Shown here piece by piece: positions 34,266 through 43,390 of a stretch of DNA of 64,000 nucleotides. Both the position numbers and the translations under genes were made by a program. Position 1 is the stretch's first letter; the number at the start of each line of letters is the position of its first letter. The notes under the pieces are model-generated. The model had not been told where the DNA came from. It did not search any database and saw nothing but the letters and a program-made list of their open reading frames with translations. The DNA is from Streptococcus lactarius (GTDB lineage: Bacteria; Bacillota; Bacilli; Lactobacillales; Streptococcaceae), in assembly GCF_016642265.1 (NCBI RefSeq), contig NZ_MRXX01000001.1, forward strand, positions 109,315-173,314, in the 5' to 3' direction.

Positions 34266-37106
34266 CTATTTAAAACAATAACCTTTCATTATATAGTACA
34301 TTTTTTCTTTATTACTGAATAGAATAACACTTCTATTTGAAAAATTTCCTTCTCTATAATTTTTAACAACCTCATCTGGATCAAGTACTTCACCTATATA
34401 GTTGAATGATAAAGAAATATTATTCCAACGCTGTAACAACTCTTTCTCTTCTATACTATTTGTCTGTGGCGAAACACTAAAAACACGACATCTTATATCT
34501 AATCCTTCTGCATAACTCGCTAAAATTTTTTTAAATCTATTTTCAAATATAGTATAATCTTCATCTCTTTTGATTATGATAGGAATTTTAGTATGAACAT
34601 CGCCTATTGTATGGGAAGCATCAAATCCCCTAAAGTCTCTAAAATTATAAGATATTGAAACTACTATATTATTGCTATTTTGGTATTTAAGTATATGCTG
34701 GCATATGCGGAACACGGAATAGATATTTACATCTTTATTTTTTTCGCTATCTATTTGAATAGTAGTCACGAATACCTCTTCTTCATTATAGATAGCTACT
34801 TCCCCTTCTTCTCGAGGAATAAGGTCTAAACAATCTTTAATTTTAATATTAGAAGTTTTCTGGTTAATAAAGTTTATATAGTTATAAAACGAACTAATTG
34901 GGATATCATCTTCTAAAAGAGTTCCTTCATAGAGGTTATTTAACATTTTTGATAGCATATTGAGTGAGGATGCATCAATCGAATGATAGAAAAAATAGAA
35001 TCTAACTATCTTTTGTTCCAAAGATATCACAGCTACTGGAACTGGTGTTATTGGCTGCTCCTTTAGAATGTTAACCATTTGATCATCAGAAAGAAAATTT
35101 TGAAATACAACTACAGTAGGGATAATTTTACCATATTCCATTCTTTTAAACGTTACATTGTTCCCATCTCTTACAATAAACGTTCTCAATAAGTCAATCC
35201 TTTTTGAAATCTTAGAGACTACATCCACGACTCTATGATAAACATGAGTATTCACCTCATTAACACGAAATTCACAATGTATAATTGGAATTCCTGGACT
35301 ATTTTTTAATTTTTTTTGAGTACATGTTAATGGAATTTCCACTGCATTTGTATCTAAGTCTATTTGTTCTAGTTTAATTTTTAAATTTAGTATATCTGTT
35401 TCTTTTTGATACTTTCTTACAACCGTTGGTTCTTTTGTATCCCCCAAATTATTCTCAAACTCCTTAATATAGAGTAATATTTTTTCCGTATCATTCAAAG
35501 AAACTAAGCTAGCACTGTCAATCTTAATTTTAAATTCTTCTTCAATATCTAAAAAAAATCTTACTGTATCTAAAGAATCTAGTTCATTAATAGAAAGAAC
35601 ACCATATTTAACTACAATCTCATTAATCTTATTTAATATGTCTTTCTCTTTTATTTTTACTGTTCTCTCCAAATCATCCTTTTTATTATAGTAAGCCTCT
35701 ATCATCCTCTTCACATCTAATTTCCTATTAAATGTAAAAAGATATTCATCAACCTTGATTATTTTAGGTTTCAAATATGATGGGAGGCTTTCTGTAATCA
35801 ATTTAGAACAGTCAAATTCTGATTTATAAAAAATGTAAAGCACTTTATTACTATATACAATTTTAGTAGATAATACTTTTTCGATAGAGGAAACTATAGA
35901 ATTCAATTCTTCAATCTCTAATCTTATCCCATTAATCTTAATTTGACTATCTTTTCTGCCTTCAAAGACTAAATCTAAATTTTCGTTATAATAAACAAAA
36001 TCTCCAGACAAATAGAATCGGCTTTCATCCAATACTTTAAATCTATTTTCACTTAAGTTTGGTTGTAACAAATAGCCTCTACTGACTCCTTTTCCACCAA
36101 TAGCTAATTCTCCTCCATTTGAATTCTCTTCTTTCTGAGGTAAGACTTTAATTTTAGCTCCTGGAATCGGCTTCCCTATTGGAACATGATCTTTTTCATC
36201 TCCTTTAACAAGATAGTATGTTGCATATATGGTTGTTTCACTTGGCCCATAAAAATTATAAACCTCGCAACCCTTTTCAATTGTACGTTTTAACTTTTTT
36301 GATAAGTTGACAGAAAATTCCTCACCAGCAATGCTCAACGATTGCAAACCCTCAAATATATTTTCTCCAGCCGTTTCTAGTAACATCTCTGCTAACGAAG
36401 GTGGGCAAGATAGATGAGTTATTGAATACTTCTTGATAACAGATGACATTTCCTTTAATGTTTGAACATTAACATCAATACAAATCAATGTTCCTCCTGT
36501 AAACACTGGAGCTAGTATCTCAGTTAACGAAACGTCAAAAGTATATGGTGTTGTAAATAGAAATTTTGAATTGGTGCCAAAGTTTACTATTTTATAAAAT
36601 TCATCCAGAAGCCAACATATATTATCTTCTGTTAAAAATACTTTTTTGGGTATTCCAGTTGTTCCTGAAGTACAAATAATGTATGTTAAATTATCATCAC
36701 TTACTACTGGATAATAAGGATACTTTGATTTTTTTATGAAGTTTAGATTGCCAATACAGAAAATATTCAAATCTACTACCTGATTATCTAATAGAAAATC
36801 AGTTAATACCATATCAAAATCTACATCTTGAACTCTTTCTATCGCTTTCGTAAAATCTATCCCCTGAATTAGAGGAAGAGGGATTTTTCCTGACTTTAAA
36901 ATTCCTAAAACGATAGGTAAAACGTACACAGTATCTTTAACAACAAACGGTATGACACTCTTAACTGATCCACTTATTATTTTTCCTGCTATATAATTAG
37001 AAATGTTCTCAATTTCACTAAAAGTTAATGAATACTCTTTTGAAATAAGCACAGACTTATTTGGGTATTTTTCAACATGATATTGTAATCTTTTCAATAT
37101 CTCCAT
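34266..37106 (-). CDS. One-module NRPS-like protein: adenylation, carrier, condensation-like
   Basis: 946 residues from ATG 37106, with AAGGAG upstream; the longer GTG frame has no good site. Adenylation core motifs: ICTSGTTGIPKKV (A3, ~144), TPYTFDVS (A4, with the Asp that binds an amino group), YNFYGPSETT (A5), YLSGDF (A7), GRKDSQIKINGIRLEIEEL (A8) and FNRKLDVKR (A10 Lys). A carrier domain at ~490-550 has NELDSLDTVRFFLDIEEEF with the serine for phosphopantetheine. Residues ~590-946 look like a condensation domain, but the active motif reads YHSIDASS rather than HHxxxDG. The A4 Asp suggests an alpha-amino acid substrate. Confidence 0.85.
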   Translation of the reverse strand: MEILKRLQYHVEKYPNKSVLISKEYSLTFSEIENISNYIAGKIISGSVKSVIPFVVKDTVYVLPIVLGILKSGKIPLPLIQGIDFTKAIERVQDVDFDMVLTDFLLDNQVVDLNIFCIGNLNFIKKSKYPYYPVVSDDNLTYIICTSGTTGIPKKVFLTEDNICWLLDEFYKIVNFGTNSKFLFTTPYTFDVSLTEILAPVFTGGTLICIDVNVQTLKEMSSVIKKYSITHLSCPPSLAEMLLETAGENIFEGLQSLSIAGEEFSVNLSKKLKRTIEKGCEVYNFYGPSETTIYATYYLVKGDEKDHVPIGKPIPGAKIKVLPQKEENSNGGELAIGGKGVSRGYLLQPNLSENRFKVLDESRFYLSGDFVYYNENLDLVFEGRKDSQIKINGIRLEIEELNSIVSSIEKVLSTKIVYSNKVLYIFYKSEFDCSKLITESLPSYLKPKIIKVDEYLFTFNRKLDVKRMIEAYYNKKDDLERTVKIKEKDILNKINEIVVKYGVLSINELDSLDTVRFFLDIEEEFKIKIDSASLVSLNDTEKILLYIKEFENNLGDTKEPTVVRKYQKETDILNLKIKLEQIDLDTNAVEIPLTCTQKKLKNSPGIPIIHCEFRVNEVNTHVYHRVVDVVSKISKRIDLLRTFIVRDGNNVTFKRMEYGKIIPTVVVFQNFLSDDQMVNILKEQPITPVPVAVISLEQKIVRFYFFYHSIDASSLNMLSKMLNNLYEGTLLEDDIPISSFYNYINFINQKTSNIKIKDCLDLIPREEGEVAIYNEEEVFVTTIQIDSEKNKDVNIYSVFRICQHILKYQNSNNIVVSISYNFRDFRGFDASHTIGDVHTKIPIIIKRDEDYTIFENRFKKILASYAEGLDIRCRVFSVSPQTNSIEEKELLQRWNNISLSFNYIGEVLDPDEVVKNYREGNFSNRSVILFSNKEKMYYIMKGYCFK

Positions 37107-37156
37107 ATTTAGCGCTCCTTTATACTTATGTATTGTTAATAAAACATTCGTCAACT

Positions 37157-37855
37157 TCACTTTATCAAATTTCTTCCCCCATCCACAGTCAGAGTCACCC
37201 CATGAATGTAACTAGAGCTATCAGTTGATAAAAAATATATGACTTTTGCAACTTCCTCCGGCTGTCCTGCTCTCCCAATAGGAATCTTATCTCGAATTAC
37301 TTGACTAGTTAAATCAATATCTGTATTCATAGGTGTATCAATACAGCCTGGAGCAACATTATTCACTCTGATTCCTTTACGCCCCAATTCAATTGCAAGC
37401 TCTTTTCCCAACAACTCTATTCCAGCTTTAGAAATATCGTAAGGATAGTTATTTATTCTTGGAGATTTAGCATGAATTGAGGTAACATTTACGACAGCTC
37501 CTCCTCTGTTCAAATATTTAGTCGCCTGATTCAAACAGTAAAAGGTACCATACAAATTATTTTTGATTACTTTATTCCAATGAACTGTACTGATTGAATG
37601 CCATTCTTCTAAAATTTGAATTCCAGCACAATTAATTAAAACATCAATCTTACAAAATTTTTTATAAATTTCTTCAAAGACATTTTTAACCATATGCTCA
37701 TCAGATATATCGCAATTGTAATATAATAATTTTGGATGAGATTTTCCCACCTCTTCTTTATCAAGAACTACAACCTGATAATTATTATTAAGAAAAATAT
37801 CAACAGTTGCACTTCCAATTCCACTTTTGCCACCAGTAATTACTACAACTTTCAC
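37157..37855 (-). CDS. Short-chain dehydrogenase/reductase
   Basis: 232 residues, GTG start at 37855 behind AGGAGG with a 7-bp gap; the ATG 4 bp upstream is in another frame. Rossmann signature ITGGKSGIGSATV at ~6-18, NCAG (~92), the catalytic serine (VNVTSIHAKS), YDISK (Tyr-x-x-x-Lys) and the end LTVDGGR. It looks like 3-oxoacyl-ACP or EntA-type reductases using NAD(P). As the first enzyme after the pheromone gene it probably oxidises or reduces the building block used by the NRPS-like protein. Confidence 0.92.
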   Translation of the reverse strand: MKVVVITGGKSGIGSATVDIFLNNNYQVVVLDKEEVGKSHPKLLYYNCDISDEHMVKNVFEEIYKKFCKIDVLINCAGIQILEEWHSISTVHWNKVIKNNLYGTFYCLNQATKYLNRGGAVVNVTSIHAKSPRINNYPYDISKAGIELLGKELAIELGRKGIRVNNVAPGCIDTPMNTDIDLTSQVIRDKIPIGRAGQPEEVAKVIYFLSTDSSSYIHGVTLTVDGGRNLIK

Positions 37856-37892
37856 TCATTACCCTCCTAACTAAAAGAATTTACTATCTAGA

Positions 37893-37935
37893 CTAAGTCT
37901 ATAGGAGCTCCTATAGACTTAGGTGTACACCTAAG
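37893..37935 (-). repeat. Two overlapping perfect palindromes in cluster leader
   Basis: 37893-37922 is a perfect 30-bp palindrome with arm CTAAGTCTATAGGAG and no spacer. 37918-37935 is a perfect 18-bp palindrome with arm CTTAGGTGT. They share 5 bp (37918-37922), so a transcript running from the pheromone gene to the dehydrogenase can fold one or the other fully, not both. No T-run follows. Could be an RNA attenuator or a protein operator. Confidence 0.75.
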
Positions 37936-37939
37936 CAAT

Positions 37940-38011
37940 TTATCCACCTACAATAATGATAATATCCAAAAACAATAGAAAAATTGGTATAACTTTTAAA
38001 ATATTTTTCAT
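37940..38011 (-). CDS. shp: SHP-type short hydrophobic pheromone precursor
   Basis: 23 residues, ATG 38011, with AAAAGGAG 8 bp upstream. Basic start (MKNILKV), hydrophobic middle, and C-terminal LDIIIIVGG. The last eight residues DIIIIVGG are, from memory, the active SHP3 pheromone of Streptococcus pyogenes. SHP peptides are exported, trimmed, re-imported by the Ami/Opp permease and bind Rgg. Gene is divergent from the Rgg gene and directly upstream of the biosynthetic cluster. Confidence 0.93.
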   Translation of the reverse strand: MKNILKVIPIFLLFLDIIIIVGG

Positions 38012-38065
38012 CTATTTACTCCTTTTCTTTTGATTTATTGTATAATAATCCGTAGAAGTTATATT

Positions 38066-38086
38066 ATTTGTTGTGAAAGCGGGAAT
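38066..38086 (-). promoter_or_regulatory. Putative Rgg box upstream of shp
   Basis: Minus strand ATTCCCGCTTTCACAACAAA lies about 55-75 bp before the shp ATG and resembles, from memory, the conserved Rgg-binding motif of shp promoters (TTTCCCACTTTCACAA core). A -10-like TATACA follows at 38039-38044 on the minus strand, overlapping a plus-strand TATAAT (38041-38046) that may serve rgg. Confidence 0.7.
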
Positions 38087-38090
38087 TTAA

Positions 38091-38942
38091 ATGAAATCAA
38101 ATCTCGGTAAAACCTTAAGACAAGTTCGTCAAAATAAACAAGTCAGCATATGCTCTATTGCGGATAAACATTTATCTAAATCACAAATTTCACGGTTTGA
38201 ACGAGGAGAATCAGAAATCTCTTGTTCCAGGCTTATCAATATTTTAGATAAGCTACATGTTTCTTTAGAGGAATTTCTTATTCTCCATGATAACGATTAT
38301 ACTAGAACTGAATCGTTTGCTAACTTAGTACAGTATATTCAAAAAGAGTACTCGTCGCAAAATATAAAAAAGATTAAATTATTACTCTTAGAATCTTCCA
38401 ACTATAATTTAAACTCTTTTGAAAAGACAATGATAAAATCAATCATCCATACTCTAGATAATAGTATTAGTCCTACAGAGAAAGAGATACTTCAACTAAC
38501 AGATTATCTTTTTAAAGTTGAAAAATGGGGATACTACGAAATAATATTGTTAGGAAACTGTGTAAGAACTATAAAATATAGCTCTTATTTTGTCTTAACA
38601 AAAGAAATGTTAAAAAATTATATTTATTCATCATTAAATAAATATAATAAAAAACTTGTTACACAATTAGCAATTAACTGTTTAATTCTAAGTATTGATC
38701 AAAGTGAATTTTTAAATTGTTCATACTTAATTTCTAAAATTAAAAAACTTTTAAAAAATGAATTGAACTACTATGAACAGACTGTCTTTCTCTATGCGAC
38801 AGGATATTTCGAATTTAAAAAAGGTCAAATATATGGAATAGAAAAGATGGAACAAGCAATTCAGGTATTTGACATCTTAGGAGAGTATAAAATAAAATCT
38901 CAGTATGAGGAACACTACACTAAATATGTAAAAAGCAAATAA
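38091..38942 (+). CDS. rgg: Rgg-family pheromone-responsive transcriptional regulator
   Basis: 283 residues, the typical Rgg length. N-terminal XRE helix-turn-helix ([20 protein letters not shown], then [14 protein letters not shown]), conserved Cys in the segment [13 protein letters not shown] (an Rgg2/3-type dimer cysteine position). The C-terminal part is a helical repeat domain that binds peptide. It is divergent from the shp gene with overlapping promoters, as in known Rgg/SHP pairs. It may activate (Rgg2-like) or repress (Rgg3-like); the sequence does not settle this. Confidence 0.93.
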   Translation: MKSNLGKTLRQVRQNKQVSICSIADKHLSKSQISRFERGESEISCSRLINILDKLHVSLEEFLILHDNDYTRTESFANLVQYIQKEYSSQNIKKIKLLLLESSNYNLNSFEKTMIKSIIHTLDNSISPTEKEILQLTDYLFKVEKWGYYEIILLGNCVRTIKYSSYFVLTKEMLKNYIYSSLNKYNKKLVTQLAINCLILSIDQSEFLNCSYLISKIKKLLKNELNYYEQTVFLYATGYFEFKKGQIYGIEKMEQAIQVFDILGEYKIKSQYEEHYTKYVKSK

Positions 38943-39129
38943 CTTCTCTCTAGCAAAGTGCAGAAAGCCCTCATTTAGGACAAGAAACTATAAGCAGGCT
39001 TTACCTAGCTTGTATAAAAAACTGTATGAACAAGAGTCATGAGATAACTCGAATACGTCGTGAACATGAAAATAAAATTACAACATGCATCTTGTTCTAT
39101 TGTTCAATGGTTGACAGGAGGTTTTTATA

Positions 39130-40167
39130 TTGGAAGTTATAATCGAAATATGTTGTGGCATTGATGTCCACCAAAAGTCCATTGTTTGTTGTATTCTAGA
39201 TAGTCCGCTAGATACCAATAAGCCACAGATCAATATTGGCTCCCTCTCTTTAATATCTTTTCAGATTCTGATCTAATCTCAGTGCTTGCTAATCCCCAAC
39301 ATATCAAGAATGTACCCAGTCTCAAAACAGACATGAAAGACGCTGAATGGATTGCGCAACTCGGACGTTATGAGCTAATCGAACCATCCTATATCCCTGG
39401 CCCTGAAGTTGTACAGCTTCGTTTACTAACCCGTCGCATGCGTTCTTACAAGCAACGACAAACACAAGTCAAAAATGAAATACACAATCTCTTACAGCGA
39501 GCCATTATAAAGCTAACCAGTTATCTTTCTGATATCTACTCAAAGACTGGACAAGCTTTATTAACCTTATTTATGAACGGTGAGGCCATTGATACATCAA
39601 GCATACTTGCCTGCATTCAAAAAATAGTGAAAACCAGCCCAGAGGAGCTGCTTGAAGCGATGAATGGGAAGTTATCATTGTAAGACCTCTTCCTCATCGA
39701 TCAAAGTCTTCATGAGTTACAGATGTATCAAGAGATGATAGACAAACTGGAGAAAGAAATACAGCATTATCTTAAAAAGGAGTTCCCCTGAAGAATATGA
39801 TATTTTGATGACCATTCCAGGAGTCAGCCAAACATGTGTAGCTATCATTTTAGCCGAAATTGGCCCAACTTTTACAGCCTTTCCATCCGATGCACACTTA
39901 GCGTCATGATCTGGTCTCTACCTAGGTTATTATGAAAGTGCAGGTATTAAAAAATCCTCACACATCACGCAAGGAAATCAGTATCTCAAACAGGCTTTGA
40001 CTATGACTGGATTGATTGCAGCGCATTCTAAGGTTCCAGATTTTTCTTCTTTCTATAATCGAATCTCCCATAGAGGAACCAAGATGAAAGCTGTAGTTGC
40101 GTGTGCACATAAAATTCTCAGAATTATTTACAAACTACTCTCAACCCATCAAACTTATCAAAAATAA
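39130..40167 (+). pseudogene. IS110-family transposase, disrupted
   Basis: TTG start behind AGGAGG. N-terminal DEDD domain (CCGIDVHQKSIVCCILDS) ends in a stop at ~39276; the next part (SLKTDMKDAEWIAQLGRYEL) runs in another frame to 39683; the C-terminal Transposase_20 part (MTIPGVSQTCVAIILAEIGP, then QYLKQALTMTGLIAAHSKVP) has another frameshift and an in-frame TGA in place of the usual Trp. The element is dead. The left flank 38943-39129 (187 bp) and right flank 40168-40275 hold no gene; IS110-type elements keep a guide RNA in one of these flanks. Confidence 0.88.
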
Positions 40168-40275
40168 AAGGCGCAAGGACTGAGACAACAGTTCTAACAC
40201 CTAAACTAAAAAGTTTCAATTACAGTGTGGCACAGGCAGTAATTTTTTGAGCTTCTTAGCTACACTTTTTTAAAT

Positions 40276-40322
40276 AAAATCAGTCAAAATCCAAGTAAAA
40301 ATTAGGATTCTAACTGATTTTT
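40276..40322. terminator. Bidirectional terminator-like hairpin
   Basis: Arms AAAATCAGT and ACTGATTTT with a 29-base interior that also pairs in part (AAAATCC with GGATTCT). T-rich on both sides. It sits between the dead transposase and the convergent methyltransferase gene. Confidence 0.6.
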
Positions 40323-40365
40323 ATTTATTGAATCAAAGTCTAATTAAAATTAAACTAGTTATATA

Positions 40366-42063
40366 TCATTTTCCTCTAGATAAGCGTCTGTTCTTCAATA
40401 TATTCCATGCATTTCTCAATTCTGTAATTTCCCTTTGGCTCATCCCAATCCCTTTGACTAATATTCTTCTGTCAATGTCATCCAACAGAGACTCAATTCG
40501 TTCATTCCCATTACTTCTTATATACTGATCAATTTTATGGAATAATTCTTTTATTTCTTGATCGGTTAGAATTTGATTTTCAAAAATATTTGGTAACATT
40601 ACTTTAGAAACTTCACTTGGTAAAATCTCTAAAACACCACCTCCATAGCTACGTCCCTCTAATTCTGAAAACAGTAGTCCAACAGTAGTATAATATGAAA
40701 CTATCAGCCTTAATCGATTTTTAGAGTCTTTCAATTTGATTCTATGCATCGTATCTGTACTCACAGCCTCCACCTCAGGTGTATTTAACATCACCTTTGG
40801 AAATTGATAGTTTCTTCTTAAGAAAAACACATCTGGACTCCATACTGAAGGAACTTTGTACCATTCATCTCGAATTCTAGTTTTATATGATGAATTTTGT
40901 TCAGTTTTTTCTCCCCATTTTATATATTCTTTTACTCCTTTTGCAAACTCACGAGATTCATAGGGTGCTAAATCAAGTAAATATGTTCTTGCCCCTAAAG
41001 TTACGTTTTCTTCCCAGTCTTCTTTTAAAAATTGTACTCCTCGAATATTAACGCTTCTTGCAATCAATGGCCTACAATACTGTTTAAGGTCAAATTCCCT
41101 TACGGTATCATCGTTAATACAAAAATATTTATTATTACCTGTGGTTATTCCAACCTCACATGTAGCTACATCTGAAAATTTTAAAAAATTATTGCTATTT
41201 TTAATTCTATCAATAATCTCAAGTTGCTTATCTATCAAAAAGTATTTTGTCCACTTGCTTGACTCAATATCAGCTTCCATGAAATCAATAGAAGCTAATC
41301 TATTGATTTCAAGTGATTCAGCATTTTCAAAGGGGACTATTTTAATTAGGTGCTCATCATCATTGGCAATCTTTTCTCCAAGTAATAGTACCACTTCTTG
41401 TTCGATATCATCAAAAACCAAATTATCAAAGGTAACAATAGTACATCTATTTAGTTGTTTAACAAGAAACTTTCGTAAATCCTCAGAATACTTTACTTGC
41501 AATAATTCTGCGGGGACAACAAGGCCGATTCTACTAGAATCTTCCATACAACTTATACATGCCACTGTAAAAGAAACCCATGCATTTATAAGCTTATTCG
41601 ACTTCATTAAATTACGGGTCAAAATTTCACTTTGTTCAACTCTTTGATCTTCCTGTAAATATTGATATCTAATATATGGAGGATTACCAAGTATCGCCTG
41701 AAACCGCTTTTGTTCTAATCCATTTTTATATGCGTGGTAAAAATCATCATTTATAACGACTTTTTTATCTTCTGTTTTTTCCCTAAAAAAACCCCAATTT
41801 GAATAAAATGAATAACCTGTTTTTGATATTGCCTCTTTTGCTGTATCTTCGTCAATTTCAATGGCAATGATATTCGAATTAGTAGTGTTTTCAAATTTTG
41901 AAAGACTTGATAAAAATATCCCCTCTCCCACACTAGGTTCAAGCACATTTTTTATAGCTTGTTCTTGATCCACAACCCATTCAGTTACAAAATCTGCAAT
42001 TAACTGTGGGGTGAAATATCTTCCGTTCAATTTTTCAATTGAAGCATTTTCCTTTAATAACAA
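40366..42063 (-). CDS. TaqI-like adenine-specific DNA methyltransferase
   Basis: 565 residues. Motif X region NGRYFTPQLIADFVTEWV, motif I VLEPSVGEGIFL (about 40-51), motif IV LGNPPYIRYQY (about 126-135), so gamma class N6-adenine enzyme. From ~280 on is a target-recognition-like domain, with FSDVATCEVGITTGNNKYF typical of such domains. It stands next to a PLD-type nuclease, so the pair is a restriction-modification system. It ends in a basic tail (NRRLSRGK). Target sequence unknown. Confidence 0.92.
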   Translation of the reverse strand: MLLKENASIEKLNGRYFTPQLIADFVTEWVVDQEQAIKNVLEPSVGEGIFLSSLSKFENTTNSNIIAIEIDEDTAKEAISKTGYSFYSNWGFFREKTEDKKVVINDDFYHAYKNGLEQKRFQAILGNPPYIRYQYLQEDQRVEQSEILTRNLMKSNKLINAWVSFTVACISCMEDSSRIGLVVPAELLQVKYSEDLRKFLVKQLNRCTIVTFDNLVFDDIEQEVVLLLGEKIANDDEHLIKIVPFENAESLEINRLASIDFMEADIESSKWTKYFLIDKQLEIIDRIKNSNNFLKFSDVATCEVGITTGNNKYFCINDDTVREFDLKQYCRPLIARSVNIRGVQFLKEDWEENVTLGARTYLLDLAPYESREFAKGVKEYIKWGEKTEQNSSYKTRIRDEWYKVPSVWSPDVFFLRRNYQFPKVMLNTPEVEAVSTDTMHRIKLKDSKNRLRLIVSYYTTVGLLFSELEGRSYGGGVLEILPSEVSKVMLPNIFENQILTDQEIKELFHKIDQYIRSNGNERIESLLDDIDRRILVKGIGMSQREITELRNAWNILKNRRLSRGK

Positions 42064-42166
42064 CTAGTATTCTCCTTTATTAGCTAAATCGGACCTAAAT
42101 ATGTACAGCTTAGTTGTGTAGATATTAGCATAACCTTTAAATAAGTTCAACAAATAGAGTAATTAT

Positions 42167-43339
42167 TTAATCATCTTTTATTTCGATTAAAAATTCATCT
42201 GCTTTCTCAACTACTCTATACAAATACATTATTTTTCCAAGTAAATTTCTATTTTTTATGATTTCTCCTGCTTTACCCCAACTTAAACTCACATTTGGTT
42301 GTTTCTGAAGGTAACCGGCTGTATCAGTTCTCTCGTCATATTTTAAAGTAAGTTCATATGGGCCATACTCTATTCCCTCAATTATAAAATAAAATTTTGC
42401 TTCTGCAAACTGATAATGCGGTTGCTTAGGATTCTTTCTTACCCAAGAAAGATCTTTGAAAACCTCGTTATAAAAATAACTTTGTTGATTAATATCATAG
42501 GCTCCTTTTTTCATTAACATTGAGCCCGTGGGGTTAGTTTTTTTATTAGATGGTATAGTAAGGTCTCTCTCCTTTAATTCTTTTGATTTCCAGACTTCCT
42601 CAATCTGTCCTTGAATCATAGATGTGAGTACTAGGGTGGTCTTGCTACTTTTAGATTTCTTGCTTGCACTGCTTCTTAAGTTACTACCTCTCTGTTTATA
42701 CGGGTTCAATTTCATACCTTTAATAGCTTTTGTGCCAGCTCTATTCCTCCCTAAACTCGCTTTTATAACGCTACTTTCTTCATCCACAACTCGCCCATCA
42801 TTAAGAAAATTATCAATCTCCACATTATTTGTAATTTCCAGTACGTTATCACCATTTCCCACATATGCCATTAAGCTATAAAAGCCGCTCATAAAATCAT
42901 CATAAAATTCTTTATCAGATTTATCCTTTAAATCAAGTTCTATAAAGGTGTTGTTTTCAATGTTTCTATAAAACCCTCCCGGAGTAAAATTTGAACTCCC
43001 AATCGCAGCAAAAGCTTTATCATTTTTTTCATCGATAACTAAAAGTGATTTAGCATGAAAAATAGTTATAGGGGAGCCAGTATCCACAACGAATAGCTGA
43101 ACTCCTGTGCTGAGTAAAGCTTTTAATCCTTGAGAAGATGTTGCGCCATTTCTAATTCCAATAATCGCTTTTAGATCACTCTCTTTCTCTAAAAACTCTT
43201 TAATTTCTGAAACACTATCTTCTCTTAAAAAAGCTGAATAATAAAAAGCCTTTGAATGTTCTTTGCTTAAAGTTTCTTTGACAATATCTACAAAGCTATT
43301 GTCTCCTAGTCGCTGCAATGAATATTTTACTTTAGCCAT
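42167..43339 (-). CDS. PLD-type restriction endonuclease (NgoFVII/BfiI-like)
   Basis: 390 residues from ATG 43339 (MAKVKYSLQRLGDNSFVDIV), with AAGGAAT upstream. One HKD motif: IFHAKSLLVIDEKNDK (His and Lys ~95-97) and AAIGSSNFTPGGF (~116-128), as in the metal-independent endonuclease BfiI, which uses two copies in a dimer. The C-terminal half (~200-390) has a B3-like DNA-binding text (YQFAEAKFYFIIEGIEYGPY, then LTLKYDERTD). It cuts unmodified DNA. It is followed 103 bp downstream by the methyltransferase gene. Confidence 0.87.
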   Translation of the reverse strand: MAKVKYSLQRLGDNSFVDIVKETLSKEHSKAFYYSAFLREDSVSEIKEFLEKESDLKAIIGIRNGATSSQGLKALLSTGVQLFVVDTGSPITIFHAKSLLVIDEKNDKAFAAIGSSNFTPGGFYRNIENNTFIELDLKDKSDKEFYDDFMSGFYSLMAYVGNGDNVLEITNNVEIDNFLNDGRVVDEESSVIKASLGRNRAGTKAIKGMKLNPYKQRGSNLRSSASKKSKSSKTTLVLTSMIQGQIEEVWKSKELKERDLTIPSNKKTNPTGSMLMKKGAYDINQQSYFYNEVFKDLSWVRKNPKQPHYQFAEAKFYFIIEGIEYGPYELTLKYDERTDTAGYLQKQPNVSLSWGKAGEIIKNRNLLGKIMYLYRVVEKADEFLIEIKDD

Positions 43340-43390
43340 TTGAAATATTCCTTCCATTTGAATGATTTTTTACCTAATAAAATTATATCG

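Noticed and set aside
39276..39683. Frame change in the IS110 transposase as a programmed frameshift
   Set aside because: There are at least two frame breaks plus an in-frame TGA at a conserved Trp, and no slippery heptamer. Decay is simpler.
41141..41647. 168-codon plus-strand frame opposite the methyltransferase
   Set aside because: The minus strand encodes a full gamma-class methyltransferase; the opposite frame is Ser/Leu/Ile-rich without motif or ribosome site.
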